64,000 nt of DNA from Luteipulveratus halotolerans (GTDB taxonomy: Bacteria; Actinomycetota; Actinomycetes; Actinomycetales; Dermatophilaceae): contig NZ_LAIR01000002.1 of the NCBI RefSeq assembly GCF_001247745.1, forward strand, positions 3,782,001 through 3,846,000. Direction: 5' to 3'. The translations under genes and the position numbers were made by a program. The first letter of the stretch is position 1. Each line of letters starts with the position of its first letter. Positions 8,067-15,637 of the stretch are shown here, in pieces. Below the pieces are notes generated by a model. The model ran no database searches, was not told where the DNA came from, and saw nothing but the letters and a program-made list of their open reading frames with translations.

Positions 8067-8767
8067 GCCCGGCGATCGTCGTCACCGGCACCGACACGGA
8101 GGTCGGCAAGACCGTCGCGACCGCTGCCCTGGCGTCGGCCCTCACCGCGGCCGGCCGTCGGGTCCACGCGTACAAACCGGTGCAGACAGGTGTGGCGCAC
8201 GACGACGAGGGCGACCTGCCGTTCGTACGCCGCGTCGCCGGCGTACCCGTCACCGATGGGGTGCGGCTGCGTGAGCCGATGGCCCCGGTGCAGGCGGCCT
8301 CCGTCGAGTCGCGGCAGCTGCCGCCGGTGGCCGAGCACGCCCAGGCCGTACGCCGGCTGCTGGCCGACCCGTCGACCGACGACGTGCTCGTCGAGGGCGC
8401 CGGTGGACTGCTGGTCGAGCTCGACGACGACCGCGCCACGCTCGCCGACCTCGCGGCCGACCTCGACGCGACCGTGGTGGTGGTCGTGCGGGCCGGGCTC
8501 GGCACGCTCAACCACACGATGCTCACACTGGAGGCATTGCGTGCGCGCGGTCTGCGCGTCGGCGGTGTGATCGTCGGGTCGTACCCTCAGCAGCCTGCGG
8601 CGGTCGAGCGCGCCAACCTCGCGCACCTGACCAGCGACGACGCGATCGACCTGCTGGGCGTCCTGCCGTCCGGAGCGGGCTCGTGGAACCCCGCGGAGTT
8701 CGGTGCAGCGGCACCCTCATGGCTGCCCTCGGTGCTCACTTTGGTAGCACGGCGACCCGTGGGGTAA
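8063..8767 (+). CDS. bioD: Dethiobiotin synthetase
   Basis: 234 residues from ATG 8063, overlapping the bioF stop. BioD closes the ureido ring of dethiobiotin using ATP and CO2. The P-loop variant GTDTEVGKT is at residues 9-17, the substrate segment YKPVQTG follows, and VEGAGGLLVEL marks the magnesium/ATP region. Length is normal. The C-terminal codons overlap a promoter-like sequence for the downstream tRNA. Confidence 0.96.
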   Translation: MSPAIVVTGTDTEVGKTVATAALASALTAAGRRVHAYKPVQTGVAHDDEGDLPFVRRVAGVPVTDGVRLREPMAPVQAASVESRQLPPVAEHAQAVRRLLADPSTDDVLVEGAGGLLVELDDDRATLADLAADLDATVVVVVRAGLGTLNHTMLTLEALRARGLRVGGVIVGSYPQQPAAVERANLAHLTSDDAIDLLGVLPSGAGSWNPAEFGAAAPSWLPSVLTLVARRPVG

Positions 8768-8770
8768 AGT
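8741..8770 (+). promoter_or_regulatory. Likely promoter of tRNA-Ile
   Basis: TTGGTA (8741-8746) and TAAAGT (8765-8770) with an 18-bp spacer lie inside and just after the end of bioD, about 50 bases before the tRNA. Confidence 0.55.
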
Positions 8771-8820
8771 CGGTGCTCGCGCGCCGTCCGGCTTCGGCCG
8801 GGGGGCGCCTGACGGTGTAG

Positions 8821-8897
8821 GGGCCTATAGCTCAGTCGGTTAGAGCGCTGTCCTGATAAGACAGAGGTCACTGGTTCAAGTCCAGTTAGGCCCACCA
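8821..8897 (+). tRNA. tRNA-Ile (GAU)
   Basis: The acceptor stem GGGCCTA pairs with TAGGCCC. The anticodon loop CTGATAA carries GAU within a CTGTC/GACAG stem. The T loop reads TTCAAGT. CCA is encoded (8895-8897). Confidence 0.97.
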
Positions 8898-8937
8898 CCG
8901 CCAGTCCCGCTCAATCACAGTGACGAGGAGTCCTGAG

Positions 8938-9093
8938 ATGAAGAAGGCCCTGATGGTGCTCGCGGCGGCTGGCGCCGCTGCTTTTGCCAACACCAAGTAC
9001 AAGCAGCACAAGACCGGCAAGGAGCTGTGGGCCCAGGCCAGCGACAAGCCGGGCGAGAAGGTCATCGGCGGCAACAGCTCGACCGCCAGCTGA
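8938..9093 (+). CDS. DLW-39 family actinobacterial small protein
   Basis: A 51-residue protein from ATG 8938 with a GAGGAG ribosome binding site seven bases upstream. It has an N-terminal hydrophobic stretch (ALMVLAAAGAAAFA) followed by a basic region (KYKQHKTGK) and ELWAQASD, the position of the family's DLW motif. Genes of this family sit between the tRNA-Ile and tRNA-Ala genes downstream of gyrA in many actinobacteria, exactly as here. Function is unknown; a single membrane anchor is predicted from the sequence. Confidence 0.88.
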   Translation: MKKALMVLAAAGAAAFANTKYKQHKTGKELWAQASDKPGEKVIGGNSSTAS

Positions 9094-9175
9094 TCTGAGT
9101 CAGACTTCCGAGGCCGCGAGGTCCCGGTCCGCAAGATCCTGGTGCCCGCGAGCCTGACCAAGGCCGCGGGCACTC

Positions 9176-9248
9176 GGGGGCGTGGCGCAATTGGTAGCGC
9201 ACCTGCTTTGCAAGCAGGGGGTTAGGGGTTCGAGTCCCCTCGCCTCCA
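9176..9248 (+). tRNA. tRNA-Ala (UGC)
   Basis: The acceptor stem GGGGGCG pairs with CGCCTCC and contains the G3:U70 wobble that identifies tRNA-Ala. The anticodon stem CCTGC/GCAGG encloses TTTGCAA, anticodon UGC. The 3' end continues CCG, so CCA is not fully encoded. Integrase-like genes follow, which makes this a plausible integration site. Confidence 0.96.
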
Positions 9249-9304
9249 CCGAGGGTCGTTTGTATAAAACGGCTGATTACGTTTGTACGGCAACCCGTAG
9301 ATGA

Positions 9305-9341
9305 GCCGGATCGCCTCTTGAGGAGGCGATCCGGCCTTCTG
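9305..9341 (+). terminator. Hairpin terminator after tRNA-Ala
   Basis: A 13-bp perfect stem (GCCGGATCGCCTC and complement) with loop TTGAG is followed by CTTCT. The rest of 9249-9472 holds no gene I can support. Confidence 0.75.
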
Positions 9342-9472
9342 CATCTGTGCCGAGGGGTTGAGCGTGACGGTCCGCTGGCCTTTGACGGCACAGCGAGTGG
9401 GCTGAGCAGCCCCTACAGACCACTTCCGGGCATGCTCGCGCCGGGGGTGCTCTCTAGGGGAGGTCGTCGTCG

Positions 9473-11248
9473 TCAGGCTTGCGCGGCGGCGGGCGGTGCG
9501 TTGGGAGCGGAGGTCCAGCCCTTGGTTGCTTCGCGGCGGCGTTGGCGTCGCACTGGGGCGGCTGCGATGCGGCTAACGCCGATCTGTGCGTAGAGCCAGT
9601 TGAGGATCTTGCGGACGTTAGTCGCGGCGATCATGACGACGAGGCTGATCAACTGGGCGATCCAGCCGCGTCGGGGTCGCAACTCGGCATCGTCCACGGG
9701 ACTGAACTTGCCGTCCTTGATGGACTTGTTCATCGACTCCACGCTCTGGCGTCCAGTGGTGAAGTGAGCCTGCCAGTCGGGTGAGCGGTAGGGGTAGGCC
9801 TGCTCGTACTTGGCTCCGGCAGAGGGCGGGATGGTGAGTGTCTTCTGCTCGCAGACTTTGGGGGAGGGGTTGACGAGCAGCGGGAGGTGGATGCGGGTGA
9901 GCGGTCGATCCAGCGCGGCGGGGTGTGGTTCCTTGCGCGGGCATTTCACTGTGGCCGAGGCCCCGACTGCTGGGCATTGGTAGCGGGTGAAGCCATCGGA
10001 ATCTGGGCGTTCCTTGTGGTGCAGTGCGTAGGGTTCGCGCTGTCGCAGCCGTTCGGCGTAGGTCTGTTTGCTAATGCGGCGAGGATCGCCGTCGTCGCGG
10101 AGGAAGAAGTCGATACTGGCGTCTTGGAGGGGTTCTGGCATGGAGGGGCAGTACCACTGGCCTTCGACAAGGATCGCGCCCGCGCTGCCCGCTTGCCGTC
10201 CTAGAGCGTGCTCGCTGCGGTCGTAGTCGAACACCAATCGGTGGCCGCGAGCACGGAGGGGTAACGCGAGGTCTGTCGCCTTGGTTCCGGGCAGGTAGGC
10301 GCGGTCGCTGACGAAGTGTCGGACTGGCAGGTCTCGGCTGCGTAGCGCGTCCACGCAGGCGAGGGCGTTCTCGGCCAGGCGCTTTCCTGGAACGTCGAGG
10401 GTGGCGCTGAGCATGACGAGGGGCACGCCGTCGCCGTAGGTGACAGCGGTGTGCAGGTCTCGTCCCCAGATCAGTGAGTCCGAACGGCGTTGGTAGGTCG
10501 TTGCGGCTCGCGAGGTGCCGCTGCCGTCGTGGTTGCCGTCTCGTTTGTACCAGCCTGCCTCTGGGTCAGAAGATGACCAGGGCGAGGAGTGGCCTCGGCC
10601 CCGTGCGGGCGCTTTGATCACGGTCGCATCAACTGCGATGTCGCCCTTGAACTGGCGGCGCACCTTCCGGGGCAGCAGCATCCAGGTGCCCCACAGCAAT
10701 GCGTTGCTGAAGGCGTGGCCTCGTTCGCGGTGCAGCCGCGAGGTCTCGGGGTCTCTGGACGCGAGTCGATCTGCAACCTCTGTCTTGGTCATCGTCCGGT
10801 AGAGCGACCCCGGCTCGGGGTTCATCAGCCGGACGAGCCGTCGATAGGTGTTGTACGCGCGGTGGTACAGCGCCATCTCGCTCAGGCTCTCCGGAAGCAC
10901 GATGTCGAGGATCGCCAGCGACTGCGCGTCGGCCTGGCGGATCAGGTCGCGCATCTCGGTGAACAGCGGTGGGCGACGGTTCAACGTGAGCACCAGCATG
11001 AGCGCGACGATCTGCACCTCGGACAGCATCGGCGTCGGGCCTGGGCGGCGTGCGCCACGGTCCGCACGCGTCCATTGCTCGATGAGGGCACTGATGCCCG
11101 AATGCTCCACGATCCTGTGGGCCGTCCGAAACAGGCCGGTCCCGTCCCCCGTGACCGGACCTTCGCTCGGGAAGAAGTCCATGCCGAACAGCGCCGCGAG
11201 GGAGTCGTTATCCCTCGGGGTCGCGCTCGTGCGGGACTTCCTTGCCAT
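9473..11248 (-). CDS. DDE transposase-like protein
   Basis: 591 residues. Acidic residues in a transposase-like layout are visible: GDIAVDATVIKAPARG (first Asp), VRHFVSDRAYLPGTK (second Asp) and TTGRQSVESMNKSIKDG (candidate Glu), with about 280 residues between the last two. The C-terminus has a membrane-like helix followed by a basic tail. It lies six bases downstream of the recombinase-like gene on the same strand, so the two form an operon reading toward tRNA-Ala. I see no terminal inverted repeats around it, unlike a simple IS. It may be the second component of an integrative element. Family assignment is tentative. Confidence 0.6.
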   Translation of the reverse strand: MARKSRTSATPRDNDSLAALFGMDFFPSEGPVTGDGTGLFRTAHRIVEHSGISALIEQWTRADRGARRPGPTPMLSEVQIVALMLVLTLNRRPPLFTEMRDLIRQADAQSLAILDIVLPESLSEMALYHRAYNTYRRLVRLMNPEPGSLYRTMTKTEVADRLASRDPETSRLHRERGHAFSNALLWGTWMLLPRKVRRQFKGDIAVDATVIKAPARGRGHSSPWSSSDPEAGWYKRDGNHDGSGTSRAATTYQRRSDSLIWGRDLHTAVTYGDGVPLVMLSATLDVPGKRLAENALACVDALRSRDLPVRHFVSDRAYLPGTKATDLALPLRARGHRLVFDYDRSEHALGRQAGSAGAILVEGQWYCPSMPEPLQDASIDFFLRDDGDPRRISKQTYAERLRQREPYALHHKERPDSDGFTRYQCPAVGASATVKCPRKEPHPAALDRPLTRIHLPLLVNPSPKVCEQKTLTIPPSAGAKYEQAYPYRSPDWQAHFTTGRQSVESMNKSIKDGKFSPVDDAELRPRRGWIAQLISLVVMIAATNVRKILNWLYAQIGVSRIAAAPVRRQRRREATKGWTSAPNAPPAAAQA

Positions 11249-11254
11249 GGGGCC

Positions 11255-12160
11255 TCACAGGCTCCGCAGGTGTCGTCGCATCGCTGCGCGCACTTCGTCA
11301 CGGGTGGGCGGCGGGAGGTAGGAGAAGAGTTTCTCGATGGTGCGGAACGTCTGGAGTCCAGCGGCGGCTGCCAACGGGCCAAGTGGCGTACCGGTCGCCA
11401 TGTGGTGCAACAACCACGTGTTGCGCATCCGTCCGACCGTGGGCGTCACGCCGACCTCTGGCCGCGCGGTCGCGATGAAGTTCCACAACCAGTTCTTGGT
11501 GGTCACAGTTCGCTGAGGCCCGACTGCCCATTGCTGTCCTTCGCGTTCTGCGATCAGGTCGATGAGTTCTTGCTCCCATTGCCACAGCACGGGAACATCG
11601 CGCTCATCGCGGACCGTGATCAGGACGCCGTGGTCGTCCGCCTTGATGTCCTGGACGCGCAAGCCCATGATGTCGTGCGTCGAGAGTCCGGCTCCCAGGC
11701 CGAGTGCCAGGATCGTCCGACAGTCGCGGCGTCGCTGCGGCGTTGTCTGCCCGACCGCCCATGAGCGCAGCGCCACTTGCTCGTGGACTTCGTAGGGTCG
11801 GGCGGGGTTGTCCCGGTAGACCGGCTGAAGGCGAGAAACGCGCTCGTCGGGTGGCAGGACGGCCTCTGCTATGCGCAGCAGCATCGTGCGGCGGGTTGCT
11901 TGGCTTGTGGGTGCGAGGGTCGGGCAGCCTCTTGCGATGTACTCCGCAATCGTGTCGCGGTGCAGGATGATCGACTTCTCCACGGGTAGGCAGGCGACGA
12001 GGACTGCCCAGCGGGCGAGCGCGGTGAGCGCTCCCATCAACTTCCTGGTGGGGTAGCGGGCTTCGGTGCGTTGCTGTGCCTCGGTGATCGTGGTGCGCAC
12101 GAACTCCCTGATAACCGCCCATTCGCTGGCGGTGAGGGATCGAGGCTCGAAGTCGTTCAC
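11255..12160 (-). CDS. Degenerate tyrosine-recombinase-like protein
   Basis: 301 residues from GTG 12160; longer frames run antisense through the divergent HTH gene and are rejected. The C-terminal half resembles a tyrosine integrase fold: RRDCRTILALGLGAGLSTHDIMGLRVQDI corresponds in part to the GLRxxEL box, but Ser replaces the first catalytic Arg. GRMRNTWLLHHMATG resembles the box-II HxLRH region and FSYL could carry the tyrosine. An active integrase is therefore uncertain. It is upstream of and nearly contiguous with the DDE-like gene and divergent from a small HTH gene, typical of a mobile-element control region. Confidence 0.55.
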   Translation of the reverse strand: MNDFEPRSLTASEWAVIREFVRTTITEAQQRTEARYPTRKLMGALTALARWAVLVACLPVEKSIILHRDTIAEYIARGCPTLAPTSQATRRTMLLRIAEAVLPPDERVSRLQPVYRDNPARPYEVHEQVALRSWAVGQTTPQRRRDCRTILALGLGAGLSTHDIMGLRVQDIKADDHGVLITVRDERDVPVLWQWEQELIDLIAEREGQQWAVGPQRTVTTKNWLWNFIATARPEVGVTPTVGRMRNTWLLHHMATGTPLGPLAAAAGLQTFRTIEKLFSYLPPPTRDEVRAAMRRHLRSL

Positions 12161-12274
12161 GTCCTGCCAGACCTCTCGGTCGCGATGATCGTAACTACGA
12201 CCACTGTAGCAGTCGGGGATGACAAGGACTCGCGCCTCCCACGGGGGACCGTCATTGCGGTCTAGGTTGGAGGC

Positions 12275-12562
12275 GTGGGACGCAGGGAGCGGCTGAAGCC
12301 GTTTGAGATCAGCGCGGACTGGCCGACCGCGCCGGTGGCCGATCCGATCCACGAGTCCGTCCGGCGCTACGTCGTCAACCTTCGAACGGCCATCGGGGAG
12401 GGCTCGATCCGCTCGGCTGCGGAAAGCAGTGAAGTCAACTACTCGACGTTGCAAGCGATTCTGACCGGGCGTGCGTGGCCGGACGCCATCACGGTAGCCC
12501 GCACCGAACGCGCGTTCGGGGCGCGGCTCTGGGACGGGCCGGTCGCTCTGCCGAAAGACTGA
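12275..12562 (+). CDS. Small helix-turn-helix protein
   Basis: 95 residues from GTG 12275 with GGAGG just upstream. Residues about 45-85 (SIRSAAESSEVNYSTLQAIL then TGRAWPDAITVARTERAFG) form a Cro/XRE-like helix-turn-helix in which a scaffold helix is followed by a recognition helix. It diverges from the recombinase-like gene with 114 bases between them. A role as repressor of that operon is plausible. No enzymatic motif is visible. Confidence 0.6.
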   Translation: MGRRERLKPFEISADWPTAPVADPIHESVRRYVVNLRTAIGEGSIRSAAESSEVNYSTLQAILTGRAWPDAITVARTERAFGARLWDGPVALPKD

Positions 12563-12743
12563 GCGAGTACGGGGTGTCAGCGGTACCTGCATGACACGAG
12601 GGTGGGCTGGTCGGTGCGCCGAGTCCCGGAGTGTTTGGTTCCGGTGGCCGGGACGGATTCTCCGGCGGGCGGGCTGAGGTGACCGGCGGCCTGACTAGGG
12701 CATCCGGTGGCCTTGTTGAGGCGACTGGGCTAGCGTTGTTGGT

Positions 12744-13103
12744 GTGCAGAAGGGCAACCGGCCAAGGGACTTCCTCGTGACCCCGAAGAACTTCGGTCAG
12801 TTCGAGGAGGTCGCCTGGAGGGCTGACCTCGCACACGACGCGCAGGACCTGCTGAAGGCGGCGCAGTGGCAGCACCTGGTCGTGGTTGGCGTGCGTGACG
12901 CCTTGCAGTATCGCAACTGGCTACCAGAGGACCTTGCGGAGCATGCGGGCATTGGACGGCAGCAAATGTGGCGCTACCTCCGCGGCGAGTTGCTCATGCC
13001 GCTGACCTATTTCGCGATGGCGCAGCGGTTGCTCGATGTGCGGCTGGTCGATCCGTCATCGGAAGCGCCACGACGAGTCGGGACTCAGGTAGAGCCGGAC
13101 TGA
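12744..13103 (+). CDS. HTH domain protein
   Basis: 119 residues from GTG 12744, with TAGCGT eight bases upstream and no ribosome binding site, so translation may be leaderless. The C-terminal half holds an XRE-like motif, WLPEDLAEHAGIGRQQMWRY then LRGELLMPL. The first 50 residues have no recognised domain. Its 3' end overlaps the convergent XRE gene by 19 bases. It is probably a regulator of the island; the target is unknown. Confidence 0.6.
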   Translation: MQKGNRPRDFLVTPKNFGQFEEVAWRADLAHDAQDLLKAAQWQHLVVVGVRDALQYRNWLPEDLAEHAGIGRQQMWRYLRGELLMPLTYFAMAQRLLDVRLVDPSSEAPRRVGTQVEPD

Positions 13104-13402
13104 TCCGAGGTCCACACCGGGGCGAGCAGAGTGTCCAGGGTCACGCCCCAGGTCTTCGCCAGCAGCAGCCAGGTGCGCAGGTCGCCGTGGTACTTCCCAG
13201 AAGCGATGTTGAGCAACGTCTGACGGGCCAGCCCAGTCGCGTCGGCAAGTTCTTCGTACGTCTGATGATGCCGTCCTCGTTCGGACAAAAAGACTTCGCG
13301 GAGGCGGGTCAGATCGGGCTCTGCGCGACGCGGCTTATTCACCTTCTTATTGCACCGGGACCGTCGCAGATGCGCAGCACAGCATCTTGTACTTTTCGGC
13401 AC
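13085..13402 (-). CDS. XRE-family transcriptional regulator
   Basis: 105 residues in the longest form. A clear XRE helix-turn-helix covers TYEELADATGLARQTLLNIA then SGKYHGDLRTWLLLAKTWGV. The start is uncertain: ATG 13402 gives a Cys/Arg-rich N-terminus that is probably not real, while GTG 13342 gives a more typical 85-residue protein beginning VNKPRRAEPDL. It converges on the preceding HTH gene and diverges from the lipoprotein gene. Likely a phage- or plasmid-type repressor. Confidence 0.65.
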   Translation of the reverse strand: MPKSTRCCAAHLRRSRCNKKVNKPRRAEPDLTRLREVFLSERGRHHQTYEELADATGLARQTLLNIASGKYHGDLRTWLLLAKTWGVTLDTLLAPVWTSDQSGST

Positions 13403-13453
13403 AGGATGCTTTGCTGAAGGTTCAGTCCTTGCGCATCGGAGGTGCTACATAGC

Positions 13454-13996
13454 ATGAGTCAGTTCAGCCAGGCCACCCGTCTTCTCGGACGCCGAGAAGC
13501 CTTGCGCTGTTTTGGAATCGGGGTGATCGGAGCAACGAGCGCAGCAGTCCTCGGCGCATGTGGCAAAGACACTTCGACTGGACCGGGCTCGACTGTCGCG
13601 GCGCAGTCACTCGCTGCGTTCTTGCGAGGCTCGTGGGCGATCTCGTTCCCGCTTGATGCGGAGCGGAGCCCGTTCACCGTGACCGTGAAGGACGGCGCAT
13701 GGAGCGCCGACTACCGAGACGGTGAGGAAGGCACCTGGAAGTACGCGGGCGGCTCGCTCCAGATCGTGAACTGGACTGGGGATAACTCGGTCGGGACAGC
13801 GACCGGTGTCCCCGAACAAGTCACAGAAGGTTCGGTCCCGAGCACACTCCCGTGGACCTGGAAGGGCACCGCCGACTCCTCGACCGACGACGACCTCAGT
13901 TTTGGTCTTGCCTGGGACCAGCGATCGAGCACCATGACGATCACCGCGACCGATGCCAACGGCCAGCCGCTCGTGATCGAAGCGAAGCGTTCCTGA
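13454..13996 (+). CDS. Tat-type lipoprotein
   Basis: 180 residues from ATG 13454, with GGAGGT ten bases upstream; the in-frame GTG at 13442 overlaps that ribosome binding site and is less likely. The signal peptide carries a twin-arginine element (GRREALRCFGIG), a hydrophobic core and the lipobox LGAC, so Cys would be lipidated after export. The mature part is beta-rich with repeated Thr/Trp motifs (GTWKYAGGSLQIVNWTGDNS, WTWKGTADSS). No catalytic motif is seen. The stop overlaps the start of the next membrane protein (TGATG), so they are co-translated. Confidence 0.75.
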   Translation: MSQFSQATRLLGRREALRCFGIGVIGATSAAVLGACGKDTSTGPGSTVAAQSLAAFLRGSWAISFPLDAERSPFTVTVKDGAWSADYRDGEEGTWKYAGGSLQIVNWTGDNSVGTATGVPEQVTEGSVPSTLPWTWKGTADSSTDDDLSFGLAWDQRSSTMTITATDANGQPLVIEAKRS

Positions 13997-14565
13997 TGCA
14001 GACATCGACTAAAGCCGCGTTCGGCGCTGGAGTGGCAACGCTCGTCGGCGGTGCGGTCGGGCAGGGGCTCGGTGTGGCCCGTGCTGCCCGAGCGATGAAC
14101 GGCCAGATCGACGCCGACCTTGAGTTCCTCCTGGAGAACGGCTACCTGCCGAACGTGCAGCCCGTCTTGCCGCTCACTGGTTCCCGACCGCGCAGCAAGG
14201 TCGCGATCTTCCTGACCAGTTGGGCAATCGGCTCTCTCGGCATCTTTGTGTTGATCTTCCTCGCAAGCGTTCTCGTCACGGCTGCCGCGAACGATCCGGA
14301 ACACTCCGTGGCGCTGGCCGTCGTCGGCGGCGGCCTCACCGGACTGGGCGCGGGCATCCTCGGCGGTTGGTTGCCGGGACTGATCTTGTTCGCGATCCTC
14401 GGTACCCGTGAGAACGTGCGCCGTGCGGTCGGCGTCGTCCTAGAAGAGTTTCGGGAGTACTGGGAGGCCCGCACCGAGGCGATGCACGCGATCCCGCAGG
14501 GCCGCGACCCGTACGTCGTCTGGAACTGCCTTGCGACCTACCGGCTTCCCCTCGATGACGCCTGA
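13996..14565 (+). CDS. Predicted membrane protein
   Basis: 189 residues from ATG 13996, coupled to the lipoprotein gene. It has a Gly/Ala-rich N-terminus (residues 7-33) and two strong hydrophobic segments: one of about 25 residues beginning near FLTSWAIGSLGIFVLIF, another near ALAVVGGGLTGLGAGILGGW running into LPGLILFAILG. A charged C-terminus of about 50 residues follows. No family recognised. Together with the lipoprotein it may form an envelope module of the element. Confidence 0.65.
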   Translation: MQTSTKAAFGAGVATLVGGAVGQGLGVARAARAMNGQIDADLEFLLENGYLPNVQPVLPLTGSRPRSKVAIFLTSWAIGSLGIFVLIFLASVLVTAAANDPEHSVALAVVGGGLTGLGAGILGGWLPGLILFAILGTRENVRRAVGVVLEEFREYWEARTEAMHAIPQGRDPYVVWNCLATYRLPLDDA

Positions 14566-14743
14566 GCAGCCGATGCCGGACTGGCTCGCGCGACTCGAAG
14601 CCGAGATCGAACACGAGGACGCCGAAGACGCCCTCCTACCTGACGACGCCGAGCGGCCCGAGATCATCACCTACGAAGGCTGCGCAGATGCGGGGTGTCT
14701 CAGGCGTCGGCGCGCATCGTCAGTCACCGGATTCCACGACTGA
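14555..14743 (+). CDS. Small acidic hypothetical protein
   Basis: 62 residues from ATG 14555, overlapping the previous gene by 11 bases. It begins MTPEQPMPDWLARLEAEIEH and has a strongly acidic stretch (EHEDAEDALLPDDAE). An amphipathic helix is likely near the N-terminus. No family recognised; the overlap with the membrane gene is the main support. Confidence 0.45.
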   Translation: MTPEQPMPDWLARLEAEIEHEDAEDALLPDDAERPEIITYEGCADAGCLRRRRASSVTGFHD

Positions 14744-14758
14744 GCCAGATCAGTGGGG

Positions 14759-15637
14759 CTACGCCGATATCCAGGACGCGTTTGCTCCGCGCAGGAGTTG
14801 GATGCTGCTCACATCAAGCAGCGGGCTAAACACCACTACCTCCGATCCGATGTGTTGGCGCTGCGCAGTATGCGCGATATCGAAACGAGCCATCCTGAGT
14901 CGTGAATAGAGGTCCTCCGTTATTCGTTCGCTCACGTCGTAAGTAAGCATCCAGGGAGTTGAGCATCCACGAAGATGATCTGCTAGGAGTCGATGGTCGT
15001 TATAGGAAAGCGAGTCGAGGTAGAGGTCTTCGCCTTGGACGATGTATGGAGGATCGACGTAAGCGAAGACCTTCGATCCAAGCGATTCAATATCCTCCAT
15101 GAACCTGCGGCCATCCATCTGTGTCACCTGCACCCGACGCCGATACTGCCCTAGAAGTCGGACTCGCGCCGCCAGTTCGGCCCTGTTGAAGCGTGCGTCG
15201 ATCTTCCACTTTCCCGTCTGGTTCAACCCTCCAATCGGGCGTGCTGTGAGGATGCCCGAGCGGTTGCATCTGTTGAGGAAGAACGTCGAATACCCGAGTT
15301 GCAAGTCGTCGTGTGCCGATGGGGTCTCGAAGACTTGCCGCGCCTCGTGCCATCGGTCGATGTCAACGGTGGCGTGCTCGATGAGCCGCGCGAACGGCTC
15401 AGTGTGGTCGAACACGCAGCGCCAGAAGGCGGCGACGCCGGGAGATAGGTCGTTGATCCGGACCGAGCGAACCGTCTCGTCAACTAGCAGTCGGAGGGCC
15501 GCACCAGCACCGCCTGCGAACGGTTCGGCGTAGATTGAGGGTCGGGGAGTTTGAGCGCGGATGAGCGCCGACAAGTATGGGGCAACGCGGGCTTTGCCGC
15601 CTGGGTACCGCAGCGGACTCAGGTAACGATGGCTCAC
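14759..15637 (-). CDS. D12-class (Dam-like) adenine-N6 DNA methyltransferase
   Basis: 292 residues. Class D12 hallmarks appear in order: SPLRYPGGKARVAPYL (motif X), YAEPFAGGAGAAL (motif I, SAM binding), FFLNRCNRSGIL, and the catalytic motif IV as FAYVDPPY. It should transfer a methyl group to adenine N6 in a short DNA target. Its start overlaps the stop of the ParB-like gene by four bases (15634-15637), so it is the second gene of that operon. No cognate restriction nuclease is visible next to it, which suggests an orphan or element-encoded methylase. Confidence 0.92.
   Translation of the reverse strand: MSHRYLSPLRYPGGKARVAPYLSALIRAQTPRPSIYAEPFAGGAGAALRLLVDETVRSVRINDLSPGVAAFWRCVFDHTEPFARLIEHATVDIDRWHEARQVFETPSAHDDLQLGYSTFFLNRCNRSGILTARPIGGLNQTGKWKIDARFNRAELAARVRLLGQYRRRVQVTQMDGRRFMEDIESLGSKVFAYVDPPYIVQGEDLYLDSLSYNDHRLLADHLRGCSTPWMLTYDVSERITEDLYSRLRMARFDIAHTAQRQHIGSEVVVFSPLLDVSSIQLLRGANASWISA

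Noticed and set aside
12161..12592. N-terminal extension of the recombinase-like gene
   Set aside because: It runs antisense through the HTH gene at 12275; GTG 12160 has a better context.
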